The notes: generated by a model not told the origin, from the letters alone. A stretch of 64,000 nt of DNA from Burkholderia sp. GAS332 (GCA_900142905.1 FSRV01000002.1:4278001-4342000), one strand, 5' to 3'; shown: positions 8,930 through 18,328, counted from the stretch's first letter. Numbers and translations are program-made.

Positions 8930-9434
8930 GGCCGTCGATCCGACAAATCGCGAGATCGGCCTTGGGAGAGCAACTGCGACACGCGGCCGGCGTGGTCAAA
9001 GGTCGCCTTATCTCGATAGATATTAAGGATGCCCTGCTTCTTGACGTCGAAATCGATACCTTTCGCCTCGGCCCATTCAAACAGGTTCTGGCGTACCACA
9101 ATTGCCAGCCGAGCCGTCTCTACGTGTTGCGCTTATATTGCGTAATCGATGCGATGAATTCGGCGAACCAACTTAGCTTGTGCCATGCCGGCTCGAGGGT
9201 TCACGCGCAAGGGAACATCGTTGCGCAGCATTCACTTGATGCCTTTTACGGACGTGGACCAATGAGTCCACACCTGGGCGTTCGACGCTGAAAGTTGCCC
9301 GCCGTTTGCGAACGATGTCTCCACGGCCGGATAGCGATGCCGTTCGAACAACGACACCGAGAAACCGTGTTTAGCCAGGGCGTAAGCCGTCGTGACGCCG
9401 GTGATCCCCCGCCAACTGCTGCAATGGATGTCAT
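8930..9434 (-). pseudogene. dadA: D-amino acid dehydrogenase small subunit (DadA), truncated and broken
   Basis: The minus strand encodes the first ~150 residues of DadA, the FAD enzyme that deaminates D-amino acids: ITGVTTAYALAKHGF, YPAVETSFANGGQLSASNAQVW, VETARLAIVVRQNLF, and GIDFDVKKQGILNIYRDKA. Lesions are a one-base loss in the GxGxxG region near 9410, a TGA replacing the Trp of GLKWML (near 9233), a frame change around WHKLSWF, and loss of everything after residue ~150. It lies directly downstream of a tandem glycine riboswitch on the same strand. Confidence 0.8.
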
Positions 9435-9497
9435 GACAGGGTCTTCTAGGACGTCATGGTGGATGGCAACTCGCTGCACACCACGTGCAAGTCAGAC

Positions 9498-9688
9498 GCC
9501 CCCTGTCCTTGATCTGAGAGATTCACCGCGCGCGGCATTCGCGCAGCTTCCTCCTTCGGTACCGTCGGCGGACGTTTGCGCCGAGGTTCTTCAGAGTGTA
9601 AAAGTGATACCGGTCCTTCCGCCTGAGAGTTTCCGGGACGGTTGCTCCTTCGGCGCTCGGCCTGCCGCGGCAGGTAGAGACTCTTGCG
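9498..9688 (-). promoter_or_regulatory. Tandem glycine riboswitch
   Basis: Read on the minus strand, two aptamers of the glycine class follow each other. Aptamer 1 has GCGCCGAAGGAGCAACC (about 9640-9656) and AACTCTCAGGC with AAGGACCG (about 9612-9632). Aptamer 2 has ACCGAAGGAGGAAGC (about 9547-9562) and AATCTCTCAGATCAAGGACAG (about 9503-9523). The paired CCGAAGG and CTCTCAG blocks are the conserved glycine-binding cores. It sits about 65 bases before the start of the broken dadA, so it once switched that gene on when glycine was plentiful. Confidence 0.85.
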
Positions 9689-9711
9689 ATATCAATCGCA
9701 TACAACGGCGG

Positions 9712-9921
9712 CAACTATGCTGCAGAACTTTATGGCTTTGCTACAGGTTTAACGCGACGGAGCCCTGCGCGACTCCGCGTGAGCGTGCGCAATACCTTTG
9801 TTTGATCTGCAACCAGGAAGGCGGACGGCAGCTTGACCTCGGCTCCGGGCACTACCAACGGCTCAGACACCCACACTCGTTGCGTGCCTGCAGCAGGATT
9901 TCAAATGCGCTGTGGTCTATG
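9712..9921 (-). pseudogene. Possible C-terminal remnant of an unidentified gene
   Basis: On the minus strand a protein-like stretch reads DHSAFEILLQARNE, then after a one- or two-base shift WVSEPLVVPGAEVKLPSAFL and VADQTKVLRTLTRSRAGLRR before a stop. The composition is coding-like but there is no start and the family is not recognised. It fills the gap between the LysR stop and the riboswitch. Confidence 0.3.
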
Positions 9922-10824
9922 TTATCGGTCGGGTGACACACAGGCCTGTACGACCTCAACGAAACGTTGCAATGCTGGCGAACTGTTGTCCGAGCGCCAA
10001 ACCAACTCCAGCGGCAACTTGATATCAAGGTCTTTAACCTCTAGGAAAACCACGCTGTCAGGCGCGTTTATGCTGGCCGTAGCAGGCAGAATCGTGCAGC
10101 CCAGTCCCGCGGCCACCAGACTCAGGAGCGAACTATTGTCCTCTCCCTCCTGTGTAACGCGAGGGGTGAAGCCAGCCTTCCGAAAGCAGTGAATCAACTG
10201 ATCGTGATACGCGGGGGACGCCTTTCGTGGGAACCAAAGGAAATCTGCTTCGCACAGCTCCTGTAACCGCTCAGGAGGCTTCGCAGCCCAGGCGGAATCG
10301 CGGGGTACCGCGAGCGCAAGTGGCTCCCGGTGGATCGTGAAACCGGTAAGCGCCTCATCGCCTGCGGGCCGGAAGAATAGAAAACCGGCATCAAGCCTCC
10401 CCGAGCGGATTTCCTCGAGTTGCGGGCCGGACAGCAGTTGCCGCAGGGAAATCGACACGCCAGGCAGACTCCCGCGAAACGCCCGCATGATCTGCGAGAA
10501 AATAGGAAGGAGAGCATGGAGTACGGTAATCGCAATTGACAGCGAGCCAATCTGACCGTTGCTTACGCGCCGTGCACGCTCTTTAGCCGAAGCCACGTCA
10601 TTCAGAATCCGAGTAGCGTCGCTCAGGAATTGCTGCCCCGCTGGGGTCAGTTGAATCCCACGCGAGCGTCTTTCGAATAACGTAAACCCCAACTCCTCCT
10701 CCAAGTCGCGGATCTGCTTCGTGAGGGCCGGCTGCGCAATATGTACGCCACGCGCTGCCTGACTGATGCTCCCATGCTCCGTGACCGCTACAAAATATCT
10801 CAGGTGGCGTAGTTCCATGGCCAT
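9922..10824 (-). CDS. LysR family transcriptional regulator
   Basis: About 300 residues, beginning MAMELRHLRYFVAVTEHGSI. The winged helix-turn-helix spans about 1-62 (AARGVHIAQPALTKQIRDLE, FERRSRGIQLTPAGQQF) and a periplasmic-binding-like effector domain runs from about 90 to 295. It diverges from the amidohydrolase/MHS/tannase genes, so it most likely controls them in response to their substrate. The start at 10824 is preferred because an earlier in-frame start adds residues lying in the operator. The MELRHLRYF opening is typical of the BenM/CatM-like branch that senses aromatic acids. Confidence 0.9.
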   Translation of the reverse strand: MAMELRHLRYFVAVTEHGSISQAARGVHIAQPALTKQIRDLEEELGFTLFERRSRGIQLTPAGQQFLSDATRILNDVASAKERARRVSNGQIGSLSIAITVLHALLPIFSQIMRAFRGSLPGVSISLRQLLSGPQLEEIRSGRLDAGFLFFRPAGDEALTGFTIHREPLALAVPRDSAWAAKPPERLQELCEADFLWFPRKASPAYHDQLIHCFRKAGFTPRVTQEGEDNSSLLSLVAAGLGCTILPATASINAPDSVVFLEVKDLDIKLPLELVWRSDNSSPALQRFVEVVQACVSPDR

Positions 10825-10880
10825 ACATAGAAGTGATGGATGGGATCGGAAAGTAGTATTTATTCCCCTGTTCGTCAATC
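10818..10880. promoter_or_regulatory. Divergent LysR / amidohydrolase control region
   Basis: This segment overlaps the lysR start and contains the CCATACATA...GTAGTATTTATTCCCCTGTTC block that recurs at 6896-6960. LysR proteins normally bind and bend such divergent spaces. Confidence 0.45.
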
Positions 10881-10976
10881 CGTAATAATGAGATCACACG
10901 CAACGCCGGCCCTGCCGGACGTGTGACTCTCCGTACGGCGCGCATATCGCTCCTCGCTAGGACAGGCTTTCTATAG

Positions 10977-12167
10977 ATGATGACAACGATGCCCCCGACG
11001 AAACAGATCCTGAACGCGATACACGCGTTGCGTGCGATTCGACGCGACCTGCACGCACATCCCGAACTCGGCTTTGAGGAACACCGCACAGCGAGCCTCA
11101 TTGCCGAGGAACTCTCGAGGTTGGAGATTCCCCATCACGTCGGCATAGGTCGTACTGGCGTAGTCGGTGTGATCGAGGGACGCAGTAATTGCCTCGGGCG
11201 CTCTGTAGGGCTGCGTGCGGACATGGATGCGCTACCGCTGCAGGAACTTACCGGACTTGCGCACCAATCACGTTGTAGTGGCCGCATGCATGCTTGCGGC
11301 CACGATGGTCATATCACCATGCTGCTTGCCGCGGCGCGCTATCTGCAACATACACGCGAATTCGACGGCACGGTTTATCTGATCTTTCAACCTGGCGAAG
11401 AGGGCTGTGGCGGTGGGCGCGCGATGGTTGAGGACGGGCTGTTCGAGCGCTTTCCAGCAGATCGACTCTACGCGCTCCATAACTGGCCAGGTTTGCCGTT
11501 GGGCACCGTGTCCATTCCAAGTGGACCGGTAATGGCCGCAACGGACCGGATCCGCATACGGATTCGTGGGCACGGTGGGCACGGTGGAGTAGCTCCACAT
11601 CGCACGGTAGATCCGGTATTGGTGGCTGGGCATTTAATTGTGGCCGCTCACAGCATCGTCAGCCGCAATATCGATCCACTGGAAGCCGCTGCGATCAGCC
11701 TTTGTGCGATTCAAGGCGGGGATCTGGAACGCGGCTTCGCGGTGATTCCCGAGGAGGTTGTGATTGTCGGCACTGCCCGTTCACTGCGCCCCGAAGTTCA
11801 GGACCTCATAGAGCGGCGTCTGCAGACGGTCGTGCAGAGCGTTGCGGAAAGCTTTGGTGCTACTGCCACGCTTGAGTACGAACGAGTGTTTCCGGCAACG
11901 ATCAATTCGGCGGAAGAAGCGCAATTCGCCAGGTCGGTCGCCGCTGAACTTCTCGGCGCAGACAAGATCATCGCAGACCCTCGCCCCAGCCTCGGTGGCG
12001 AAGATTTCGCCTACATGCTGCAACAGCGTCCGGGGGCGTATATCCATCTGGGAAGTGGTAGCGATGTTGGCTTACACAACCCGCACTTCGATTTCAACGA
12101 TGAACTCATCCCGATCGGAGGTGCTCTATTGGCGCGGTTAGCCGAGCGGGCACTTCCGTCGAGTTAG
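10977..12167 (+). CDS. M20 family amidohydrolase (hippurate hydrolase-like)
   Basis: This 396-residue zinc amidohydrolase releases an acyl or aroyl group from an amino acid (N-acyl amino acid, hippurate or similar). Visible M20 motifs are GLRADMDALPL near 78-88, the metal site HACGHDGH at 105-112, the general base Glu pair in FQPGEEGCGG (about 141-142), the lid/dimer domain about 185-300, and SLGGEDFAYMLQQRPG with a late metal His in GLHNPHFDF. It is first in a LysR-controlled run with an MHS transporter 79 bases downstream, suggesting uptake and hydrolysis of one substrate. Confidence 0.88.
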   Translation: MMTTMPPTKQILNAIHALRAIRRDLHAHPELGFEEHRTASLIAEELSRLEIPHHVGIGRTGVVGVIEGRSNCLGRSVGLRADMDALPLQELTGLAHQSRCSGRMHACGHDGHITMLLAAARYLQHTREFDGTVYLIFQPGEEGCGGGRAMVEDGLFERFPADRLYALHNWPGLPLGTVSIPSGPVMAATDRIRIRIRGHGGHGGVAPHRTVDPVLVAGHLIVAAHSIVSRNIDPLEAAAISLCAIQGGDLERGFAVIPEEVVIVGTARSLRPEVQDLIERRLQTVVQSVAESFGATATLEYERVFPATINSAEEAQFARSVAAELLGADKIIADPRPSLGGEDFAYMLQQRPGAYIHLGSGSDVGLHNPHFDFNDELIPIGGALLARLAERALPSS

Positions 12168-12246
12168 GACTAGTGCAGTAACTCGACGTTCCCCGCCTAC
12201 GGCCCCGATAGAACGAGAGAGCCAAATCCTATTTCAGGAGACTACG

Positions 12247-13575
12247 ATGCAAAATTCACAACGCTCGCAAGCTGGCGCACCCCGTGCACGCCAGGTGATC
12301 GCAGCGATCATCGGCAACGCTTTGGAGTGGTACGACTTCATCGTCTACGGATTCCTGACCATTGTCATCTCGAAGCTATTCTTTCCAACAGATAGCGAAT
12401 ACGGTTCCCTGCTACTTACCACAGCTACGTTCGGTGTTGGCTTCTTCATGCGCCCCGTTGGGGGAATATTGATCGGCATGTACGCGGACAGGAAGGGACG
12501 CAAAGCCGCGCTGCAATTGATTATCGGTCTGATGACCGTGGCGATTGCGATGATTGCGTTTGCACCGACCTATGCGGCAATTGGAATCGGTGGTCCACTG
12601 ATCATCGTGCTGGCCAGGATGCTGCAGGGCTTCGCTACAGGTGGAGAGTTTGCCAGCTCAACGGCGTTTCTGGTCGAATCAGCTCCCGCTGATCGTCGTG
12701 GGCTGTATGGTTCCTGGCAGATGTTTGGTCAGGGCTTGGCGGTTCTTTGTGGTGCGTTGGTGGGGGCCTTGGTCACGAAGGGCCTGTCTCCCGAGGCGGT
12801 GGAGGCTTGGGGCTGGCGCATTCCATTTATTGGCGGACTCGTGATTGGCCCCGTAGGTTTGTGGATTCGCCGACATTTGGAGGAAACCGAAGCCTTCATC
12901 GAGACGCAGAAAGATGCAAAGAGTCAACAAACGCTGGGCTCCGTGTTTAGAGAGCATCGACGTGGTGTCCTGGTAAGCATGTGCCTTACCATCTGCGCCA
13001 CAGTGTCTTTCTATGTCGTACTGGTATATATGCCGACCTTTGCGAACAAGCAATTGCATTTGCCACTTGATGCCGCATTCCTGGCGCAGGTGATCGGCGT
13101 CTCGTGTCTCACTCTAACGGTGCCGCTGTTCGGTGCCGCTTCCGACCGTATCGGTCGGAAGCCGATCATGACAGGTTCAATGGCGCTCTACCTCGTGCTG
13201 CTGTATCCGCTGTTCCACTGGGTCAATGCAGAACCTAGCGTTTCCAACCTGATCGTAATGCAGGTCGTGCTTTGCAGCCTGCTTGGTGCGTTCTTTGGCC
13301 CTTTTTCGTCGGCGCTGGCTGAACAGTTCCCCTCTGGAGTTCGCTCCACCGGAATGGCGGTCGCCTACAACATCGCGGTGATGGTGTTTGGAGGCTTCGC
13401 GCAACTCATTGTCACGTGGCTGATTCACACGACCGGGTCGCCCATCGCGCCGGTTTTCTACGTGATCTTCGGTGCGGTGCTTGGCTTAATAGGAAACCTT
13501 TTTCTTGTCGACCCAGTCTTGGCCGAGCACAGCGCCGCGGGCACCGAGGCCGACATGAAGCAGCCGTCCATTTGA
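12247..13575 (+). CDS. MFS transporter, metabolite:H+ symporter (MHS) family
   Basis: A 12-helix inner-membrane proton symporter of 442 residues. The N-terminal signature is IIGNALEWYDFIVYGFLTI. The loop-2 motif is GMYADRKGRKAAL, a second copy in the C-terminal half is GAASDRIGRKPIM, and FATGGEFASSTAFLVESAPADRRG is the MHS helix-5 motif. These fit the citrate/alpha-ketoglutarate/aromatic acid importers. GGAG lies about 7 bases before the ATG. It sits between an amidohydrolase and a tannase-type esterase, so an aromatic or acyl-amino acid substrate is the best guess. Confidence 0.9.
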   Translation: MQNSQRSQAGAPRARQVIAAIIGNALEWYDFIVYGFLTIVISKLFFPTDSEYGSLLLTTATFGVGFFMRPVGGILIGMYADRKGRKAALQLIIGLMTVAIAMIAFAPTYAAIGIGGPLIIVLARMLQGFATGGEFASSTAFLVESAPADRRGLYGSWQMFGQGLAVLCGALVGALVTKGLSPEAVEAWGWRIPFIGGLVIGPVGLWIRRHLEETEAFIETQKDAKSQQTLGSVFREHRRGVLVSMCLTICATVSFYVVLVYMPTFANKQLHLPLDAAFLAQVIGVSCLTLTVPLFGAASDRIGRKPIMTGSMALYLVLLYPLFHWVNAEPSVSNLIVMQVVLCSLLGAFFGPFSSALAEQFPSGVRSTGMAVAYNIAVMVFGGFAQLIVTWLIHTTGSPIAPVFYVIFGAVLGLIGNLFLVDPVLAEHSAAGTEADMKQPSI

Positions 13576-13675
13576 CGTCGTACGGAGCCGGAGGGTCGGA
13601 CTAGCGTCGCCTATAGCGATTTCCGAGTTCACCGCAACCATGCCTACGTAGTACATCCTTAACCAGGGCACGACT

Positions 13676-15544
13676 ATGAGACGGTTACTTTTCCGCGCTA
13701 GCGACGCGGAAATCACGGCACGAGCACGACTGTTGGCCTTCGCACTGGCCAGTTGCATGTTGGGCGGCTGCGATGGTGATGGCAACTCCTCTGTGAATTC
13801 CAATGTCGAATCACCGCAGGCTCTCACGTGTGATGATTCGATGAAGACGGCATTCAAGCCCGACGCAAACACAACAGTGACGGTGGTCAAGGTGTTCCAC
13901 ACAGGTGACGACCTGAACTTGAACGGCACCAAGACGGGCAATGTTGCCGCCAACGATTTGTGTATGGTCAAACTCCTGATCGGCCCGGGGAATCCCGGTC
14001 CAGCGAGTGCCCCCTCCACCTCGTCAGGTATCGGCATCGAGATCTGGCTTCCATCGCCAGCCAATTGGAATGGCCGGATTCATAACGTTGGTGGCAGCGG
14101 CTTTGATGGGGAACCGGCGATCAGTTCGCTTACGCAAGTATATGCCGGCACTGCCGCGGAAATCGCAGGCACGGAAGGCGCGGTCGCCGCAACCACCGAT
14201 ACTGGGCACGTTGCTTCGAACTTGGTAGCGGGAGGGATCCTTGATGGTTCGTTCGGAATGAACCCCGATGGCAGCATCAACACAACGCTCTGGACCGATT
14301 TTTCAAGTCGAAGCGTCCACGAGATGTCTCTGAAGACAAAAGCGATCGCCGCTGCCTATTACGCGAAACCAGCTACCTTCGCGTACTTTGACGGTTGTTC
14401 GACTGGTGGACGCCAGGGTCTTAAAGAGGCTCAAATGTTCCCGGACGACTACGACGGCATCTTGGCCGGGTCATCGGCAATCAATCAGAGCCAGTTCGAG
14501 CCGGGTCTTGTCTATCCGGAACTCGTTGTACAACGCGATCTCTCCGGCGTGCAGATGACCGACGATCAGTTGGCGCTGGTTTCCGCAGCGGCCGTCAGCG
14601 CGTGCGACAGCACCCTCAACGGTCAGCATGACGGGTACGTCAGTGACCCCGCTTCCTGTCACTACGATCCTACAAAGGACCCGACCGTTCTTTGCACATC
14701 AAGCGGAGGTGCAAATACATCTGCGGCGTGCGTTTCATCCGCCCAGGCTCTGGCATTCAACAAGACATGGTTCGGGCAGACTAGCGATGGCAGTGCCCCC
14801 GACCCTGCGGTGAGCAACGGATACTCGAATCAATTAGCAAGTAATCAACAATGGTTCGGGATGACTCGCGGTACCAATCTGAACGTGGGCCCAGGTTTCG
14901 GCGCGATGGGTGCTGTGAATGGTGTCGCAACTCCCTTCCCGGTGGCAACCGATCAGGTTGCGATACAACTTGGAGATGCGAGCATCTCAACTCCAGCCTT
15001 CCACAATGCAACAGGCAACGGCACGAATGGCTGGACATCACTTTCGTATGCCCAACTAGCAAACGCGTCAAAACGGGGCATTTTGCTTCAAGCTGCCCTT
15101 GGGGGCATCGACACCACCAATCCGGATTTGACGCAATTTCAGGCGCGCAAGGGCAAGCTCATCATTTACCACGGGCTTTCGGATTACCTTATCGCGCCGC
15201 AAAGCACGAATCGCTACTACGACAGCGTGCTATCAACAATGGGCGGCGCAGCCACCGTACAGACGTTCGCACGCTATTTCCAGATCCCGGGCATGGGGCA
15301 TTGCAGCGGTGTGGGGTCTGTGAATGGCGTCGCGGGAGTGAGCCCTGCAGCCAATCCGCCTCTGCCCGCAAACCAGCAGCTCTATTCGAACCTGACAGCT
15401 TGGGTCGAGAGCGGCATTGCACCGAGCAGCGTGATCGTCAAAACTACGGATGGGAAGGTTACGCGCCCGCTGTGCCAGTATCCTGCAAAATTGACTTACG
15501 TGTCGGGTGATAGGTCGTCGGCAACCAGTTACTCGTGTAACTAA
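13676..15544 (+). CDS. Tannase/feruloyl esterase family lipoprotein
   Basis: 622 residues, exported. The N-terminus has a basic start, a hydrophobic run (LLAFALASCMLGG) and a lipobox with Cys32, so the protein is probably anchored in the outer membrane. The tannase family triad is readable as the CS-D-HC motif: FDGCSTGGRQG with C241/S242, D503 in HGLSDYLIAP, and H542/C543 in GMGHCSG, where the two Cys form a disulfide joining Ser and His. It hydrolyses esters of phenolic acids such as gallate or ferulate. The stop codon lies at the edge of an IS element, but the reading frame ends in a normal place. Confidence 0.9.
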   Translation: MRRLLFRASDAEITARARLLAFALASCMLGGCDGDGNSSVNSNVESPQALTCDDSMKTAFKPDANTTVTVVKVFHTGDDLNLNGTKTGNVAANDLCMVKLLIGPGNPGPASAPSTSSGIGIEIWLPSPANWNGRIHNVGGSGFDGEPAISSLTQVYAGTAAEIAGTEGAVAATTDTGHVASNLVAGGILDGSFGMNPDGSINTTLWTDFSSRSVHEMSLKTKAIAAAYYAKPATFAYFDGCSTGGRQGLKEAQMFPDDYDGILAGSSAINQSQFEPGLVYPELVVQRDLSGVQMTDDQLALVSAAAVSACDSTLNGQHDGYVSDPASCHYDPTKDPTVLCTSSGGANTSAACVSSAQALAFNKTWFGQTSDGSAPDPAVSNGYSNQLASNQQWFGMTRGTNLNVGPGFGAMGAVNGVATPFPVATDQVAIQLGDASISTPAFHNATGNGTNGWTSLSYAQLANASKRGILLQAALGGIDTTNPDLTQFQARKGKLIIYHGLSDYLIAPQSTNRYYDSVLSTMGGAATVQTFARYFQIPGMGHCSGVGSVNGVAGVSPAANPPLPANQQLYSNLTAWVESGIAPSSVIVKTTDGKVTRPLCQYPAKLTYVSGDRSSATSYSCN

Positions 15545-16444
15545 GAGACAGTTTCAACAAGACTGCACCGTACGTCTGAAGATGTTCCAGCAATCAAGTT
15601 TGAGAAACGTTTCGTGAATATCGGCGCCGGCGCGGCGCTCAAAGCGAATGCGAAGACGACGAAAGTTAAGGAGCCATGCGTGAATATGCTCAACCATTCA
15701 GCGAAATTTTCCGGGTCCACTGCCGTGCTCGGTCCGCCGCTTCGCGATCACCGGCTAGATGTCGCGTTTGCGAAGTTTGCGGCGATGTGGTTCGGAGTCG
15801 TAGCCGCGATCGGCGCAAATGATTTTGGGCTTCTGAAGTGGCCGGCCACGCACTCCGGGAATCGGCGGAATCGCCGCGACGAGCCGCAGCAATTGGGTGA
15901 CGTCGTTGTGGTCCGCGCCGGTCAGGATGGCACTGATGGGGACGCCATTGGCATCGACGAGGATGTAGTGCTCGGAACCGGGGCGCGAGCGATCCGTGGG
16001 ATTCGGGCCAGTTTTTCGACCGCCCCAACGGCTCCCACCGACGATGAGTCGACGGCTGCCCGTAAGAAATCGAGCTGGCCGGCCTCGCGTAACTTTGCGA
16101 GCCGCATCTCATGCAACCGATCCTACACGCCAGCCTTTTGCCAGTCGCGGAAGCGACGCCATCAGGTCGGGCCCGAACCAAATCTCAACTTGATCGACAG
16201 GCCGCAAGCATATCCCGGTCTTGAGCAGGATGCCGTTCAGTGCAGCCTAGTCCGAAACCAGGCGGCGGGCTGGATATTTCTTGCGTTGCGACTTTGGCGG
16301 CAGCAGCAAACGTTCGATCAAGGCCCACAGCTTGTCAGCAGTGATTGGCGTGGCCATCCGCTTGGTTCCCGTTGTGCAGATGGCCAAGGCTAACAGCTTG
16401 CCGCAAGGGCTAACAGGCCCATCGGAGTCTTTTGAAATGGTCTC
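15545..16444 (-). mobile_element. IS5-family insertion sequence, about 900 bp, with decayed transposase
   Basis: Imperfect terminal inverted repeats GAGACAGTTTCAACAAGACT (left) and GAGACCATTTCAAAAGACTC (right, reversed) bound the element. The flanks CTAA and TTAA match the YTAR-type targets of the IS5 family. On the minus strand the transposase is recognisable in pieces: MATPITADKLWALIERLLPP near 16360, PNPTDRSRPGSEHYILVDAN, GVPISAILTGADHNDVTQLL and RGYDSEPHRRKLRKRDI. Several frameshifts and stops separate them, so it is not active by itself. The left end touches the tannase stop codon. Confidence 0.8.
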
Positions 16445-16582
16445 TTAAGGGTAATTGTCCGAACCGTGAAAAATCTAGCGGTTGTCGCGTGAAGAGTCGA
16501 TTGTAGTAAGGCTCGGCGGCTCTACGACCTTCCCGTATTCGGTGATTTTGCAAGTTGTTGATCCGCCAGGATTTTCAGGATT

Positions 16583-17338
16583 ATGGCGCCAGATTTTGCA
16601 CGGAAAGTACGATCACCCGACGCCGACCTCAACAAAGTCACGGAATGCAAGCATATCGTCCGGGAACTGTTCGGGTCGCGCGAACAGTTTCGCGAGTTAG
16701 CGGTATACATGGAGGCAATTCGCGAAGAGGAGAGAAAGCGTATTGCGATGGAAATGCACGACGAGCTGGGCCAACTTTTGACGGCCCTGAAGCTGGACGT
16801 TTCGCTACTCAAGATGCGTCTTGTTGATGATTCGGTGGCGGCGAAGAAAGCCGACGACATGCGCGAACTCGTTGAAAAGACCATCTGGATGGTGCGGAAT
16901 GTCGCGAACCATCTGCGGCCCGCTGCGCTTAACTTTGGACTCGTTGCGTCGCTTGAATGGCTGGTCGAAGATTTCGGCCGACGCAATGGGGTTCCGTGCC
17001 AGCTCCGTTTCAACGGCGGCGAGCCCTGTCTGCCGGACACGCATGCTACTGCCGTGTTCCGCATCGTCCAGGCGTCACTGACCAATATTGCGCGTCATGC
17101 ACGGGCGACACGGGCCGATGTCACGCTGACCAGCACCGCGACCGCCCTTGACCTTTATGTCAGCGATGACGGTTGCGGCTTCGATCAGGCTGCAGCACGC
17201 AAAGTCTGTTCGTACGGTCTGCTCGGCATGAGCGAGCGCGCCCGGGCTATAGGTGGTTTGCTACTGATCGACAGCACGCTCGGCGCGGGCACGGTCGTCT
17301 CGATCCACATCCCGTTCGACCATGAACAGGAAGAGTGA
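16583..17338 (+). CDS. Truncated NarL-type sensor histidine kinase (HisKA_3 + HATPase)
   Basis: 251 residues containing only the transmitter. The phospho-acceptor is His59 in RIAMEMHDELGQLLTALKLD, and the ATPase domain has the N-box SLTNIARHA, DDGCGFD and YGLLGMSERARAIGG. No membrane segments or sensor domain are present, and no response regulator lies next door. Kinases of this type normally have PAS or membrane domains in front. The 138 bases between the IS end and the ATG carry no clear coding. The best reading is a gene whose 5' part was lost with the IS insertion; a small soluble kinase is possible. Confidence 0.75.
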   Translation: MAPDFARKVRSPDADLNKVTECKHIVRELFGSREQFRELAVYMEAIREEERKRIAMEMHDELGQLLTALKLDVSLLKMRLVDDSVAAKKADDMRELVEKTIWMVRNVANHLRPAALNFGLVASLEWLVEDFGRRNGVPCQLRFNGGEPCLPDTHATAVFRIVQASLTNIARHARATRADVTLTSTATALDLYVSDDGCGFDQAAARKVCSYGLLGMSERARAIGGLLLIDSTLGAGTVVSIHIPFDHEQEE

Positions 17339-17540
17339 TCAAGATCCTGATTGAGTTTGTCGTGGCGATTTGCTGCACGGTGGCGAGGGCAAGCGACTGC
17401 TCACGGTGACCCGGTTTACGATCACAGCGGGGCGAACGTTCTCGGTGCCGTACGCCCTGGCGATATAGCCTGCGCGCGGTAAGCGGCTCTGGCGGCCGAA
17501 AGCGCCGCGCATCCTGGCCGGTTGCTGAGCGGCGCTGGCA

Positions 17541-17900
17541 ATGGACGCGCTTAGGGCCGTGGGGCTGCGCCTCCCTTGGCAGTCGATGGACTTGCTGCCG
17601 CGCTGGCGAGGTGGTCCCGTGCCGTATCTCGATTTCGATGGAGTCCTTGACCTGGAAGACGTGCGGCGTCGTCTAGGCGCCGGACCGAATGTCGCGAGTC
17701 CGCTAGGGCTTGTGGGGTTTGAACACGCAGCGCTACTCGATCGATGCGTCGAGCCCCATCCCGAATTGCGCATCGTGGCGTCGACGATCCCGCGGATGCA
17801 GATGCGCGTGGCCAATATGCGTGCGCATGTACCGCTTTCCATTGTCATCAATCGATGTTTGCGGATGCGGGGTGAGAAGGACGGCGCAAACGGAGAATGA
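17541..17900 (+). pseudogene. HAD-fold domain protein (Swiss-army-knife RNA repair type), degraded
   Basis: The frame shows VPYLDFDGVLDLEDVRRRLGAG (HAD motif I, the DFD nucleophile loop), FEHAALLDRCVEPHPELRIV, and then a spoiled STSWVR motif (STIPRMQMR) and loss of the rest. Intact relatives in Burkholderia are about 170 residues and continue with an RARVIGATFHS-like segment. The frame stays open but similarity stops after about 80 residues. I call it a remnant from memory of this family. Confidence 0.45.
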
Positions 17901-18275
17901 CAGTGGTGCCGGATTGGAAGGCGGTCTCGTCGCCAAGTCGTTTGGCCCTTCGTGCCTTCCCCGGTACTCACTGTCAACCTGGTCCCGGTTCTAATTCATG
18001 CTGCTCATCGCAAACGTCCTGCTCAGGATCGATTAGGACTCACGCGCGGGACTCGGGGTTCAGGCGGCCCTCAAGGACGTCCTGTGGGGATTGCCCCGAC
18101 CCATATGTGCTTGCGGTTCATCGACATTATTCAGTCATGGTCACGACCCTATTCGCAGAAGGCAACCCAACCTTTGATCGCACGTGCATCAGGGTTAACC
18201 CAAATTTGACAACGATCCCCTCCAGACAGCGGGCTTAATCTTAAACGTTAACTTACCTAGACTGTTGTTACTGTT
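17901..18275. other. Gene-poor stretch inside the decay zone
   Basis: No gene, RNA or repeat could be supported between the HAD remnant and the palindrome at 18276. Confidence 0.35.
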
Positions 18276-18295
18276 TACGAACAGGGCTGTTCGTA
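18276..18295. promoter_or_regulatory. Perfect 9-bp inverted repeat, candidate operator
   Basis: TACGAACAG-GG-CTGTTCGTA is a perfect 20-bp palindrome located 34 bases before a GTG start with a strong Shine-Dalgarno. TACGAAC...GTTCGTA palindromes are typical TetR-type operators, but the regulator is not identifiable here. Confidence 0.5.
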
Positions 18296-18328
18296 GAACG
18301 TCAAGACAAAGTCTGGAGGTAAGTCATC

